Shown here: piece after piece, positions 49,575 to 60,300 of the stretch
Layout of the letters: each line of letters opens with the position of its first letter
Position numbering within the stretch: position 1 is the first letter of the stretch
DNA from: Spirosoma fluviale
GTDB taxonomy: Bacteria > Bacteroidota > Bacteroidia > Cytophagales > Cyclobacteriaceae
Direction: 5' to 3'
Length of the DNA: 64,000 bases
NCBI GenBank assembly: GCA_945901615.1
Contig: CAMDLI010000001.1
Location: 24,325 to 88,324, forward strand
Translations under genes and position numbers: made by a program
Notes under the pieces: generated by a model
The model's database searches: none
Told to the model about the DNA's origin: nothing
What the model saw: the letters and a program-made list of their open reading frames with translations, nothing else

Positions 49575-51029
49575 CTAATCATTCGGATCTTCTTCCACCA
49601 ATCCTTTAACGAAAAAAGTAGGAGAAAAGTTGACTAGGTATAGTTCCTCTGATGCACGCGTCACGGCGGTGTAGAGCCAACGAACAAATTCTTTATCCAC
49701 CTGCTCTTCGACCAAATACCCTTGATCGATAAATACTGCCTTCCATTGCCCACCTTGCGCCTTATGGCAGGTGATGGCATAGGCAAACTTGACTTGAAGG
49801 GCATTGAGGTAAGGGTCTTTACGGATGTATTCCATTCGTTCAGTTTTATTTGCCAGATCAGCATAATCTTCACTTACCTGATCGTAAAGTGATCGGTACT
49901 GTTCTCGAGTCAGCGATGGACCCGAAGAGTACAAGGTATCAAGGATCACTTTGGCCTCAAAATAGGGTTCCTCTGCATAATCGAGCAAGCGCAACTCCAA
50001 GGTTGCAAATCGTAGGCCGTATCGATCCTCAAAATTCCGAATCTTCATCACTTCAACCAGGTCCCCATTAGCTAAAAAATTCACCTTCTCGGATTCGGCC
50101 ATGTAGGTGTAATTATTCTTGACGATCATCAGCAAGTCACCCGAACATATTTCATCCTCGTAAAAATGAATAGTCCGTCGAATATACCCGTTGTATTGTA
50201 CGGCAGATTTATTGGAACGGGTGATGATGCAGGTGTTTTCTGTTCCATATTTGGAATAGGCATAGCGTAAACCATCTTCCAGCTTCTCAGAAGTCATCTT
50301 GAAGATATCCTTGAATAGGTGCGTTTGGATTTTAATTGTTGCCTGATCTGCCCCTAATTCGTGGCGCAGGCTTGTGGCATTGAATAAAATCCCAGATTCT
50401 AATTTCTGCCGCATGACTTCTACTAACTCAATTTGGTCTGCATCCAGTCGGTAATGCCGAAGCAGGTATTCCGCATCTAGGGCTGGGCTGTATTGACTTC
50501 CTACAGGTGGCAACTGGGCGGTGTCCCCAACAAATAACAAGCGATTGCCAACACCTGAAAAGGTATAGGTAATCAAATCCCAGAGCAGGTTGCCAGACAT
50601 ACCTCCATCATCAGCTAGCATAGACGATTCATCCACCACAAAAAGAGTGTCTTTGAAATAATTTTTTTGTAGCGTAAAGCCACCCCCTAGCGTACCAGCA
50701 TCACCTTTTGGTTTGTAGATAATCTTATGAATGGTAAATGCCGATCTACCCGAGTAGGTACTCATCACCTTTGCAGCCCTGCCTGTTGGTGCCAATAAAA
50801 GGGGACGCAAATTTAAACTAGGTAGAATTTTGACTACGGCAGACAAAAGGGATGTTTTTCCTGTTCCTGCATATCCTTTTAGAATAAAGACTGGCTTATC
50901 TTCAGAGTGCTTTTGGAAAAAATCATCCATTTTTACAAAAAAACTGTCCTGGCCTAGAGTAGGTTTGAAAGGAAAGCTCTTTCGCAATAATTCCGAAGGA
51001 GCAGAGGACAGGGAGGTCAGTTTGTTCAT
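49575..51029 (-). CDS. RecD-like/AAA ATP-dependent DNA helicase (start adjusted to MNKLTSLSS)
   Basis: 'VFILKGYAGTGKTSLLSAVVKIL', 'LFVVDESSMLADDG', 'KFAYAITCHKAQGGQWKAVFID', 'RWLYTAVTRASEELYLV'. Confidence 0.92.
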   Translation of the reverse strand: MNKLTSLSSAPSELLRKSFPFKPTLGQDSFFVKMDDFFQKHSEDKPVFILKGYAGTGKTSLLSAVVKILPSLNLRPLLLAPTGRAAKVMSTYSGRSAFTIHKIIYKPKGDAGTLGGGFTLQKNYFKDTLFVVDESSMLADDGGMSGNLLWDLITYTFSGVGNRLLFVGDTAQLPPVGSQYSPALDAEYLLRHYRLDADQIELVEVMRQKLESGILFNATSLRHELGADQATIKIQTHLFKDIFKMTSEKLEDGLRYAYSKYGTENTCIITRSNKSAVQYNGYIRRTIHFYEDEICSGDLLMIVKNNYTYMAESEKVNFLANGDLVEVMKIRNFEDRYGLRFATLELRLLDYAEEPYFEAKVILDTLYSSGPSLTREQYRSLYDQVSEDYADLANKTERMEYIRKDPYLNALQVKFAYAITCHKAQGGQWKAVFIDQGYLVEEQVDKEFVRWLYTAVTRASEELYLVNFSPTFFVKGLVEEDPND

Positions 51030-51045
51030 CGCTAGACGAAAGTAC

Positions 51046-51555
51046 ATGTCAGAAGACAAGATCAGCAAAGAAATTGAGTCTAAATTTGGACATCACCTCA
51101 GAATACGTGTGAATGGCGTATTGATTGAAGGTGATAAAATTCTTTTAGTCAAGCACAAGATGAGTACGAATCGAGATTTTTGGTCCACCCCAGGCGGAGG
51201 GATGCAATTCGGAAGTTCTGCTCAAGAAAATTTAGTCCGAGAATTTTTGGAAGAAACTGGATTGAAAATCACCGTAGGGGAATTTCTATTTGTTCACGAA
51301 TACCTGGACTCGCCCCTTCATGCGATCGAGTGTTTTTTTCTAGTAAAAAGGATTAGCGGTACTGCAACTTTAGGAGAAGATCCAGAACTTGCAGCAGCGG
51401 ATCAAATTCTAACGGACATCGGCTGGATGACACTGGAAGGACTGAATTCTTTGGAAAAGAAATCAATTCATCCTGTATTTCTTGGAATAAAATCGCTCTC
51501 GGAATTAGTATTGTATAAAGGATATTTTAATTTTGGAAATAAATACCTAAAATAG
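51046..51555 (+). CDS. NUDIX hydrolase (start adjusted to MSEDKISKE)
   Basis: 'GGGMQFGSSAQENLVREFLEETGLKITVGE' Nudix box. Confidence 0.92.
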   Translation: MSEDKISKEIESKFGHHLRIRVNGVLIEGDKILLVKHKMSTNRDFWSTPGGGMQFGSSAQENLVREFLEETGLKITVGEFLFVHEYLDSPLHAIECFFLVKRISGTATLGEDPELAAADQILTDIGWMTLEGLNSLEKKSIHPVFLGIKSLSELVLYKGYFNFGNKYLK

Positions 51556-51604
51556 CACGTTTTAAAACCTTCAACCCTAACCGGATTTCTAAACCTTACT
51601 CAAA

Positions 51605-52189
51605 ATGAATCTAACAAAAGTCCTCTCTGTCGTATTCTTTGCTGTTGCTGCCTTTCTTGGTTACCTACTTTGGAAAGGGGTCGACGACGTAGTAGAACAA
51701 GAAAAAAGAGTTGCCTTGCTAGAAGCGGCTACCATTCAAAAACTTGAAATGCTTCGTGATGCCCAGTTGGCATACCAGGCTTCAAATGGAAAATATTCAA
51801 GTACTTGGGATTCTTTGAGAACCTTTATTGAAACAGGTACCATTTGGATCGTGCAGCGTACCGAAACCACCAAACTGTTGGATTACGGTGCAGAAGAAAT
51901 CAATGTATCCTATGACACCATTGGATCAATTACGGTGATGGACTCCTTATTTAGCGCAGCGAAGCACCCAGACCTTAAACTTGATTTGCTTCCTGTTGTT
52001 CCAGGTTCTGGAGGAAAGCAATTTGAATTCTTTGCGGACAAAATTGAAAAGACTGGCGGGTACAAAGTAAGCGTATTCGAAATCCGTGACCCAGCTCCAA
52101 TCAATCCTGAAAGAAGAGCAAATAACAACGAAAAGGCATTAAGAGTAGGATCTAGAACTGACGCATCTACAGAGGGCAACTGGAAATAA
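51605..52189 (+). CDS. Conserved hypothetical protein with N-terminal TM helix
   Basis: 194 aa; single TM; pilin-like 'RDAQLAYQASNGKYSSTWDSL'. Confidence 0.7.
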   Translation: MNLTKVLSVVFFAVAAFLGYLLWKGVDDVVEQEKRVALLEAATIQKLEMLRDAQLAYQASNGKYSSTWDSLRTFIETGTIWIVQRTETTKLLDYGAEEINVSYDTIGSITVMDSLFSAAKHPDLKLDLLPVVPGSGGKQFEFFADKIEKTGGYKVSVFEIRDPAPINPERRANNNEKALRVGSRTDASTEGNWK

Positions 52190-52201
52190 CCGGTTCTTAC
52201 C

Positions 52202-53020
52202 TTGGAAAATAACCTAAATGTACTTTTGAGTGATAAGTTTGCTGTTCAAGACACAGCAAGCTTATCACTTTTTCTTTACCCCTCCTCCTTGCATATTTTT
52301 GCAAGGGATAAAAACCAAGGCATCACTGCAATTCATTCTTACGAAGGAATTAGCTGGAAAAAACTAGATGAAGTTCTTTCATCAGACACCCTAACCAAGT
52401 TGGATGTTCCAGCTAAAGTTTATATTCATGATGCGCTTTTCACCCTTCTACCGGGCGCAATTTTCGAACCCGGAAACGAAAAGGAATACCTTCAACTTGC
52501 TGGGAAAATTCCTGGATCCCCTTTTTTCTTTCATACCTCAGTAGATAGCACTAATGTGCAAATCCTGAGTTGCATCCCAGAGAAATTGCATAAGCCTTTG
52601 AGCAAGCGGTTTTCAGAGCTCAGCTTGTATCATGGGTCTTGTTCTTTCCTCTCCTATTTATTTAAGGAACGATTCAACTTGATCGGTCAGGAGATCTGGA
52701 TCAACCTTTTTGACTCCCATGCCTACTTGGCAGCTTTTACGGACCAAGAACTTTCAATTTTCAATCGGTTTGAGGTAGAAACAAAGGAGGACGTATTTAA
52801 GTACGTGTTGATTTTAATGGAATCCCTTCAGCACGATAGGAACCATGCACGAGTAACCCTATTTGGTACCACTGAAAAAAGTGGGATTACTGAGGATTGG
52901 GGAAAAAGTTACTTTGCTAATTTTAGGCTTATTCGACCTCATGCCAACCAGAATTATGGGCATGGATTGTCCAAAGATAAAGCTCCAACCATTTTTGAAT
53001 CTTTTTGGCATTACGTATAG
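52202..53020 (+). CDS. DUF3822 family protein
   Basis: 272 aa; position immediately upstream of coaD and sequence style match DUF3822. Confidence 0.7.
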   Translation: MENNLNVLLSDKFAVQDTASLSLFLYPSSLHIFARDKNQGITAIHSYEGISWKKLDEVLSSDTLTKLDVPAKVYIHDALFTLLPGAIFEPGNEKEYLQLAGKIPGSPFFFHTSVDSTNVQILSCIPEKLHKPLSKRFSELSLYHGSCSFLSYLFKERFNLIGQEIWINLFDSHAYLAAFTDQELSIFNRFEVETKEDVFKYVLILMESLQHDRNHARVTLFGTTEKSGITEDWGKSYFANFRLIRPHANQNYGHGLSKDKAPTIFESFWHYV

Positions 53021-53022
53021 CC

Positions 53023-53478
53023 ATGAAAAAAATAGCCATTTTCCCGGGTTCGTTTGACCCCTTTACCAAAGGGCATCACGATATAGTTTTGAGAAGTTTA
53101 GCGCTTTTCGATGACGTGATCATTGGAATTGGCTACAACTCAACCAAGAAAAATCGGTATTTCGATATTGAATTGATGGTAGAAAAAATCGAAGAGGTCT
53201 ATAAAGATACGCCTAGAGTTTCTGTAGTCGTCTACAATGAACTTACCTCTACCCTAGCCAAAAAGTATGAGGCGCAATTTTTAGTTCGAGGGTTACGGAA
53301 TACTACCGACTTTGAATATGAAAACACCATCAGTCAAATGAATCGCTACCTAAATGGAGAGCTGGATACGGTGTTTTTAATTACTTCCCCGCAATACGCC
53401 GCTATTAGTTCCACCGTTATTCGTGAAGTGCATCGCTATGGAGGAGATGTCGCTGAATTCCTTCCCTATTCCATTTAA
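53023..53478 (+). CDS. coaD: Phosphopantetheine adenylyltransferase
   Basis: 'MKKIAIFPGSFDPFTKGHHDIVLRSLALFDDVIIGIG', 'FLVRGLRNTTDFEYENTISQMNR', 'ISSTVIREV'. Confidence 0.97.
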   Translation: MKKIAIFPGSFDPFTKGHHDIVLRSLALFDDVIIGIGYNSTKKNRYFDIELMVEKIEEVYKDTPRVSVVVYNELTSTLAKKYEAQFLVRGLRNTTDFEYENTISQMNRYLNGELDTVFLITSPQYAAISSTVIREVHRYGGDVAEFLPYSI

Positions 53479-53484
53479 GCGATC

Positions 53485-54153
53485 CTAGGTTTTTTTTAAG
53501 TATTTCTTAAGTAAATACCGCATTGATGGGTAAGAATCCATTAAAGCTGTGGTTGCTTCGGCTTCGGTAAACCACTGTATTGCATCAATTCCTTCTTCCT
53601 CCTGTGGTTTCATGCTGGCATCATTGGTACAAGCCATGACATACCAGTAGGTCTTCTTCAAGATGCTGCGCCTGTTTTGGGTATAGGTGTGCCAAGTAGT
53701 GCAGAGGTGTTCTCCTAAGCGAACTTTAACATTACATTCCTCTTCCACTTCCCTTTTTGCACATTGTTCTGGCGTTTCGCCTTTATCAAATTTGCCTTTT
53801 GGAAAATCCCATTTTCCGAGTCGATGAATCAAAAGTACCTTTTGCTTTTTGGTAATTACTCCACCTGCAGCCTTCACAATTAAAAATCTGCTTTTTACAA
53901 ATTCTTTAAGCTCATTTTTCGATTCCGAAACTAAGGTGACTGAATCCAATCGCTTCATCTTTCGAGTTCGCATCAAATAAAGTAGGCGAATCACCAGGTC
54001 CAGGCTCGGTTCGTAAAAAATAACATTCCCTTCCCACTCTACATCCTCAGGGATTTCATCCACATTTTGGTAGCGATGTTCAAAGCGCTTGGTCGGATCA
54101 AGCTTAGCAAAGGAAATAAGTTCCAAAGGCTTGTCGTTCACAAAGATCTTCAT
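53485..54153 (-). CDS. NUDIX hydrolase with N-terminal extension
   Basis: 'KWDFPKGKFDKGETPEQCAKREVEEECNV' Nudix box; start at MKIFVNDKPLEL. Confidence 0.9.
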   Translation of the reverse strand: MKIFVNDKPLELISFAKLDPTKRFEHRYQNVDEIPEDVEWEGNVIFYEPSLDLVIRLLYLMRTRKMKRLDSVTLVSESKNELKEFVKSRFLIVKAAGGVITKKQKVLLIHRLGKWDFPKGKFDKGETPEQCAKREVEEECNVKVRLGEHLCTTWHTYTQNRRSILKKTYWYVMACTNDASMKPQEEEGIDAIQWFTEAEATTALMDSYPSMRYLLKKYLKKT

Positions 54154-54331
54154 GCGTAAATAGGAATAGTAGTTTTGAATCGTCCAAAAATGCATAAAAA
54201 TTTGAAATAATTAGCTAGACTTTTTAGACCTAGACTGCATCAAGTTGGGGAATAAAAAAACTAGCGCATTTATTCCTAAAAAAATTGCGGGAGCTCCCTT
54301 TCTACGCTGAGGAATCTCTTATTTTTACGCC

Positions 54332-54976
54332 ATGGAAATTCTCAACCCTAGCATCGCTGCACAAGTTGCGCGCCACCTTTTGGAAATTCAAGCCATTCGA
54401 CTACAGCCTGAGAAACCCTTTACCTGGGCATCTGGCTGGAAATCACCCATCTATTGCGACAATCGACTCTCCCTCTCCTATCCGGAAATTCGAAATTCCA
54501 TCAAGGAAAGCCTGGTGAAAGCAGTGAAACATTTTTTCCCAGACGTGGAGGCGATTGCTGGAGTAGCTACTGCAGGCATCCCGCAGGGAGCCCTACTCGC
54601 GGATGAACTTGTGCTCCCTTTTATTTATGTGCGCTCCAAGCCCAAAGGGCATGGAATGGAAAATATGATCGAAGGAAAAGTGGTACCAAACCAGAAAGTC
54701 GTGGTAGTAGAAGACCTCGTATCCACTGGAGGAAGCTCCCTCAAAGCAGTTGAAGATCTGAGAAATGCTGGATTTGAAGTTTTAGGTATGGTGGCTATTT
54801 TCTCCTATGGCTTTGAGGTAGCCGATAAAAATTTTGAGAATGCAGGAGTCCCTTTGGTTTGCTTAAGTAACTACGATTCCTTACTTCCTGAAGCTGTAAA
54901 AGAAAACTACATCGATCATTCGACTCTAAATTCCCTGGCCGAATGGCGCAAAAACCCTAGTGGCTGGATGCAGTAA
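54332..54976 (+). CDS. pyrE: Orotate phosphoribosyltransferase
   Basis: 'FTWASGWKSPIYCDNRLSLSYPEIR', 'VVVVEDLVSTGGSSLKAVEDLR'. Confidence 0.97.
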   Translation: MEILNPSIAAQVARHLLEIQAIRLQPEKPFTWASGWKSPIYCDNRLSLSYPEIRNSIKESLVKAVKHFFPDVEAIAGVATAGIPQGALLADELVLPFIYVRSKPKGHGMENMIEGKVVPNQKVVVVEDLVSTGGSSLKAVEDLRNAGFEVLGMVAIFSYGFEVADKNFENAGVPLVCLSNYDSLLPEAVKENYIDHSTLNSLAEWRKNPSGWMQ

Positions 54977-54998
54977 GATGTACTTATCATTAAAACAC

Positions 54999-55023
54999 AA
55001 AAAAGGCCACAAGGCCTTTTTTT
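54999..55023. terminator. Bidirectional intrinsic terminator between pyrE and carbonic anhydrase-like gene
   Basis: aaaaaaggcc acaa ggcctttttt hairpin between convergent genes. Confidence 0.85.
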
Positions 55024-55034
55024 ATTGAATGCCG

Positions 55035-55550
55035 TTACTCCTTTGGAAACCAGGTGGCATACATTGGGTAATTTTTTGCAGTTCGCAGGATCACTTCCCG
55101 CATGTTATCCCCAATGTCTTTGACTTTTTTTGCAGGCATGCCTGCATAGATGGACCCAGCCTCCACTACTGTGCCCGCTAGCACTACTGCTCCAGCAGCA
55201 ATCACGGCATCGGAATGGATAATTGCTCCATCCATCACAATGGCTCCCATTCCCACCAGCACCCGGTCATGAATGATACAGCCATGAACGATGGCATTGT
55301 GCGCAATAGACACTTGATTTCCAATAAATGTGCCCGCCTGCTTGTAGGTGCAATGGATCACCGCACCATCCTGAATATTGGTATCATCTCCAATTCGGAT
55401 TTCATTTACATCGCCTCGAATCACTGCGTTGAACCAAACGGTACAGTTTTTTCCCAATTTCACATCCCCTACCACGGTAGCGTTGGGTGCCAACCAGCAG
55501 TTTTCACCCATTTCAGGAGCGACTCCATTTACCTCTAGAATACAAGCCAT
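55035..55550 (-). CDS. Gamma carbonic anhydrase family protein (hexapeptide)
   Basis: 171 aa; 'CWLAPNATVVGDVKLGKNCTVWFNAVIRGDVNEIRIGDDTNIQDGAVIH'. Confidence 0.93.
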   Translation of the reverse strand: MACILEVNGVAPEMGENCWLAPNATVVGDVKLGKNCTVWFNAVIRGDVNEIRIGDDTNIQDGAVIHCTYKQAGTFIGNQVSIAHNAIVHGCIIHDRVLVGMGAIVMDGAIIHSDAVIAAGAVVLAGTVVEAGSIYAGMPAKKVKDIGDNMREVILRTAKNYPMYATWFPKE

Positions 55551-55755
55551 AGTGCCTTTAATTTTTGCTTCAATTGTTAAATCACGGGAAAATTAAAACT
55601 TTTCAAACAGTCGCGCTTCTTTTTATTCAAATTCGGTGGTTCTAAATGCCAATACCTCTTTCTAACCCAATTCCACTGACTAAAAAATAGTAGTTTAGGG
55701 CAGTAGATTTCACTAGCAAATCCCAGACTCCATTTGCCTCCGGTTAAATTCGGCT

Positions 55756-56853
55756 TTGAACATGGAAAAAAGTTTATACGACTTTCCGATTCGAAAAATT
55801 ATCCACTTGGATATGGATGCATTTTATGCGTCTGTAGAGCAACTAGACCATCCCGAGTGGCGAGGAAAACCTTTGGCAGTGGGTGGCAATGAAAGCCGAG
55901 GTGTGGTGGCTGCTGCAAGTTATGAGGCACGGAAATTTGGTGTTTTTTCCGCCATGTCTTCCGTATTGGCTGCCAAAAAATGCCCTGACCTAATCTTTGC
56001 CAAGCCAAGGTTTGAACGCTACAAAGAAATTTCGAGCCAGATCCAAGAGATTTTCTTCGAATACACCGACCTGGTGGAGCCCCTCTCCCTGGATGAAGCT
56101 TTTTTGGATGTGACTGAAAATAAGTTGCATTTGAATTCCGCCTCTCTGATCGCAACAGAAATTCGTGAAAAAATCAAACTTAAAACTGGATTAAATGCCT
56201 CAGCAGGCATATCCTACAATAAGTTTTTAGCCAAAATCGCCTCTGACCTTAACAAACCAAATGGCCAGGCAATCATCCTTCCCGAGGAGGCATCCGAGTT
56301 TTTGGAGAAACTTCCGATTGGTAAATTTTTCGGGATTGGGAAAGTCACCGCTGAAAAAATGCGCCAAATAGGAATCCATTGTGGTAAAGATTTAAAAGAA
56401 TATTCCTTGCAGTACCTGGTCAAACGATTTGGAAAAGCGGGAGCTCATTATTTTCAAATTGTCCGAGGAATTCATCTCTCAGCAGTTCAACCTGAACGCA
56501 CTCGAAAATCCTTGAGCGCAGAAAACACCTTTGAAAAAGATCTTTTTCTGCTCAATGAATTGGAAGAACAACTTCAGCACATCTATCAGGAATTGCTTCG
56601 CCGGTCCAAGAAAACAGGCATTCGAGGAAGGACAGTTACGCTAAAAATCAAGTACAATGATTTTTCACAACAAACTAGAAGCAAAACTTTTGACCGGTTT
56701 CCAGAAGATGAAGCCCTTTGGCAAACTGCTTTGGAGCTTTTAAACCAGGAGACCTTATCCAAACCCATTCGCCTTCTGGGATTGGGAGTTTCCAACTTTT
56801 CTGAAGGTGATCCCCCCTTGAGCTTACCTGAACAGTTGTCTATCCCATTTTAA
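55756..56853 (+). CDS. dinB: DNA polymerase IV
   Basis: 'IIHLDMDAFYASVEQLDHPEWRGKPLAVGG', 'PLSLDEAFLDVT', 'FGIGKVTAEKM'. Confidence 0.96.
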   Translation: MNMEKSLYDFPIRKIIHLDMDAFYASVEQLDHPEWRGKPLAVGGNESRGVVAAASYEARKFGVFSAMSSVLAAKKCPDLIFAKPRFERYKEISSQIQEIFFEYTDLVEPLSLDEAFLDVTENKLHLNSASLIATEIREKIKLKTGLNASAGISYNKFLAKIASDLNKPNGQAIILPEEASEFLEKLPIGKFFGIGKVTAEKMRQIGIHCGKDLKEYSLQYLVKRFGKAGAHYFQIVRGIHLSAVQPERTRKSLSAENTFEKDLFLLNELEEQLQHIYQELLRRSKKTGIRGRTVTLKIKYNDFSQQTRSKTFDRFPEDEALWQTALELLNQETLSKPIRLLGLGVSNFSEGDPPLSLPEQLSIPF

Positions 56854-56991
56854 ATCCCCTTTTTCAAAAAGGAAAAATATCCTGCCATTTTGTCTGTATT
56901 TTCTTAAATTTGTGTCCAAAAGCAATTCTTTTTCGTTGCGACTTAGTTAAGCAAGCACTGAGATTGCAATTACTCATACGACCACAGTTCC

Positions 56992-58470
56992 ATGGATCTG
57001 ATTAAAGACATAGACATTCTTTCCGCCGAAGAAGCGCAAGTTTCTGATTTTCAAACCACACCAGAGGGTAACACCGGAAAGGCCAAAAAGGTCTATATCG
57101 AAAGCTACGGCTGTGCAATGAATTTTTCGGACTCCGAAATCGTCGCTTCCATCATGAAGGACAATGGCTACGATACCACCTCGGACATGAAAAAAGCAGA
57201 CGTGATTTTTTTAAATACCTGCTCTATCCGAGAAAAAGCGGAGCAGACCGTACGAAACCGCCTTACCCACTTCAACGGACTCAAAAGACAGAAGCCGAAC
57301 ATGACCATCGGCGTGCTGGGTTGCATGGCCGAGCGCCTCAAGGAAAAATTGCTTGAAGAAGAGAAAATTGTAGACCTCGTCGTAGGTCCCGATGCCTACC
57401 GTGACCTTCCCAATCTGGTGGCCACTGCTGAGGAGGGATTAAAAGCGATCAATACCTTCCTTTCTAGGGAAGAGACTTATGGCGATATTTCGCCTGTGCG
57501 TCTCAACTCGAATGGGGTATCTGCCTTTATTTCCATCATGCGAGGCTGTGATAATATGTGCTCTTTCTGCGTCGTGCCGTTCACGAGAGGTAGAGAAAGA
57601 AGTCGAGATCCTGAATCTATCCTTGCGGAGGCGCGGGATTTGGTATCCAAAGGCTATAAGGAAGTAACCCTTCTGGGTCAAAACGTGGACTCATATAAAT
57701 GGTCTCCTGAAGAAAACAACAAAGCGCGACTGAATAAAAAAGAAGAGGAGGTCAGCACGGTGATCAATTTTGCCCACCTACTCGAGCAAGTTGCTTTGGT
57801 AAGTCCCCAACTACGGGTACGATTCTCCACCTCCCATCCTAAAGACATTACCGACGAAGTCTTGCACACCATTAAAAAGTACGCTAACATCTGCAACTAC
57901 ATCCACCTTCCCGCACAATCGGGAAATGATCGGGTGCTAGAGCTCATGAACCGAACCTACACGCGGACCTGGTACCTGGACCGTGTACGTGCCATTCGCG
58001 AGATCTTAGGCGAAGATTGTGGGATCTCTTCCGACATGATTGCAGGCTTTTGCTCCGAAACCGAAGACGAACACCAGGACACCTTGAGCCTGATGGATCT
58101 TGTGAAATACGACTTCTCGTACATGTTCTACTACTCCGAACGTCCCGGAACCCTTGCAACCAAAAAATATATCGATGATATCCCCTTGGAAATCAAAAAA
58201 AGAAGGTTGGCAGAAATCATCGATAAGCAGGCCGAACTGTCTACAGCTCGCAACCTGCTAGACGTTGGGCAAGAACAAGTAATCCTCATTGATGGGGCCT
58301 CCAAGAAGTCTGCTGAAGAACTTAGGGGAAGAAACTCCGCCAACAAGGTAGTCATCGTAACTTCAGAAGGCCTGAAGCTGGGTGACTATGTGCGCGTCAA
58401 AATCACTGAAAGCTCCAGAGGCACCCTATTTGGAACTGTCCTAGAAATTAACCCAAGCAGCATCGCATGA
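56992..58470 (+). CDS. miaB: tRNA-2-methylthio-N6-dimethylallyladenosine synthase
   Basis: '[21 protein letters not shown]', '[24 protein letters not shown]' radical SAM CxxxCxxC. Confidence 0.97.
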   Translation: MDLIKDIDILSAEEAQVSDFQTTPEGNTGKAKKVYIESYGCAMNFSDSEIVASIMKDNGYDTTSDMKKADVIFLNTCSIREKAEQTVRNRLTHFNGLKRQKPNMTIGVLGCMAERLKEKLLEEEKIVDLVVGPDAYRDLPNLVATAEEGLKAINTFLSREETYGDISPVRLNSNGVSAFISIMRGCDNMCSFCVVPFTRGRERSRDPESILAEARDLVSKGYKEVTLLGQNVDSYKWSPEENNKARLNKKEEEVSTVINFAHLLEQVALVSPQLRVRFSTSHPKDITDEVLHTIKKYANICNYIHLPAQSGNDRVLELMNRTYTRTWYLDRVRAIREILGEDCGISSDMIAGFCSETEDEHQDTLSLMDLVKYDFSYMFYYSERPGTLATKKYIDDIPLEIKKRRLAEIIDKQAELSTARNLLDVGQEQVILIDGASKKSAEELRGRNSANKVVIVTSEGLKLGDYVRVKITESSRGTLFGTVLEINPSSIA

Positions 58471-59750
58471 TCACAGCCCAGGAAATTCAAGCGGTCAAGC
58501 AGCGATTTGGGATCATCGGCCATAGTCCTTTGCTTAATCATGCCATTCAGGTGGCCATGCAAGCATCGCCTACAGATATGACCGTACTGATTACTGGAGA
58601 AAGTGGCAGTGGTAAAGAGAGTTTTTCAAAAATTATTCATTCCCTATCCTTGCGAAAGCATGGCAAATTCATCGCCATTAACTGTGGAGCAATTCCAGAA
58701 GGAACCATTGATTCTGAATTATTTGGACACGAGAAAGGATCCTTTACAGGTGCCCATGAGGCTCGAAAAGGGTATTTTGAAGTAACCGATGGCGGCTCGA
58801 TTTTTTTGGATGAAATTGGAGAGATGCCTTTGGGAACTCAAGCTAGGCTCCTTCGGGTCTTGGAAAATGGGGAGTTTATAAAAGTAGGATCCTCTAAAGT
58901 ACAGAAAACCAATGTTCGCGTAATCACTGCGACCAATGTCAATTTGATCAAAGCGGTAGAAAAAGGAAAATTCAGAGAAGACCTGTATTACCGACTGAAT
59001 ACCGTACCCATTTTTGTTCCGCCACTTCGGGAAAGAGGAGAAGACATGGTGCTACTTTTCAGAAAATTTACCGGTGACTTCTCTGAAAAATACCATGTTA
59101 AACCCATCACCTTGGATGCTGCCGCCCAGGAAGTATTGTTGCGGTATCCATTTCCGGGGAATATTCGGCAGCTAAAAAATATTGCTGAGCAAGTCTCACT
59201 TTTAGAAGAGCAGCGGGAAGTAGATGCACTTACGATGTCTCGGTATTTGCCTGAAGCGAGCACCCGTCTCCCCTTGGCCTTCAAAGGAGGCAATACAGAA
59301 TCTACGGATTTTTCCGAAAGAGATATCTTGTACAAAGTCCTTTTTGACATGAAAAAGGACATGAATGAATTAAAAAAATTGATTCTAGAATCCTACCAAA
59401 GCGGTGGAATCAATTCCTCACTAATTCAAAAGCATCAGGGGTTATTTGAAGACATGGAGGCCAGTATCATGCCTAAGGAGATGTCTGAATCGGCAAACCA
59501 ATTCACCTTGCCGTTGCTTCTTGAATCAAAGAACACCGATGCTCCACAGGAAGAGGGATATGAGGACGAAGTTATCGAAGATATTGTGCATGAAGAGGAT
59601 GATAATTCCCTTTCCTTGGAGCGGAAGGAGAAAGAAATGATCCTCAAAGCATTGCGAAAACACAACAATAAAAGAAAGTATGCCGCCAACGATCTCGGCA
59701 TCTCCGAACGGACGCTCTACAGAAAAATCAAACAATATGATATTGAATAG
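58467..59750 (+). CDS. Sigma-54 dependent transcriptional activator lacking a receiver domain
   Basis: '[19 protein letters not shown]', '[47 protein letters not shown]', C-terminal Fis-type HTH; 4-nt overlap with miaB. Confidence 0.95.
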   Translation: MITAQEIQAVKQRFGIIGHSPLLNHAIQVAMQASPTDMTVLITGESGSGKESFSKIIHSLSLRKHGKFIAINCGAIPEGTIDSELFGHEKGSFTGAHEARKGYFEVTDGGSIFLDEIGEMPLGTQARLLRVLENGEFIKVGSSKVQKTNVRVITATNVNLIKAVEKGKFREDLYYRLNTVPIFVPPLRERGEDMVLLFRKFTGDFSEKYHVKPITLDAAAQEVLLRYPFPGNIRQLKNIAEQVSLLEEQREVDALTMSRYLPEASTRLPLAFKGGNTESTDFSERDILYKVLFDMKKDMNELKKLILESYQSGGINSSLIQKHQGLFEDMEASIMPKEMSESANQFTLPLLLESKNTDAPQEEGYEDEVIEDIVHEEDDNSLSLERKEKEMILKALRKHNNKRKYAANDLGISERTLYRKIKQYDIE

Positions 59751-60270
59751 ATCTTGGCTGTTGTTGTTTGTAATATGTCTAGGACTCTCTGCATGTTCCG
59801 TTAAATACAGCTTTACAGGCACCAACATCAATTACGAGCTGGTAAAATCATTCTCAGTGGAGAATTTTTTCAATGACTCAGGAGGCGGTCCTGCAAACAT
59901 GGAGCAGCGATTTACCGAAGCCTTGAAAGAATATTACCAGCGAAATACGCAGCTTGAACTAGTTCGGAATAATGGAGATCTCCAGTTTTCCGGATCTATT
60001 GTACGTTATGCTTTATCCCCGCAGGCCGTCGTATCCTCTGGTGACCCCAATCTACCTGACCGAGCAGGACAAATGCGACTCACCATTGCTGTGGAAGTGG
60101 AGTATACCAACTTGACCAATGAAGAGGAAAACAAAAAACAAACATTTACCTTTTTCCAGGATTACGATCCTCGAACAGTGACCTTATTAGATGTAGAAAA
60201 TCAATTGGTGGAAGATATTTTCGAAACAATCATCCAAGATATTTTCACTGCCACTGTCGCCAACTGGTAA
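59737..60270 (+). CDS. lptE: LPS assembly lipoprotein LptE-like
   Basis: '[71 protein letters not shown]'; lipobox LSAC; start at 59737 overlaps the upstream gene. Confidence 0.88.
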   Translation: MILNRSWLLLFVICLGLSACSVKYSFTGTNINYELVKSFSVENFFNDSGGGPANMEQRFTEALKEYYQRNTQLELVRNNGDLQFSGSIVRYALSPQAVVSSGDPNLPDRAGQMRLTIAVEVEYTNLTNEEENKKQTFTFFQDYDPRTVTLLDVENQLVEDIFETIIQDIFTATVANW

Positions 60271-60300
60271 AATCCGTATATTGAAATCAAATTATTTGTT

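Noticed and set aside
50830-51045. N-terminal extension of the NUDIX ORF
   Set aside because: Antisense to the 5' part of the helicase gene; Nudix homology begins after the ATG at 51046.
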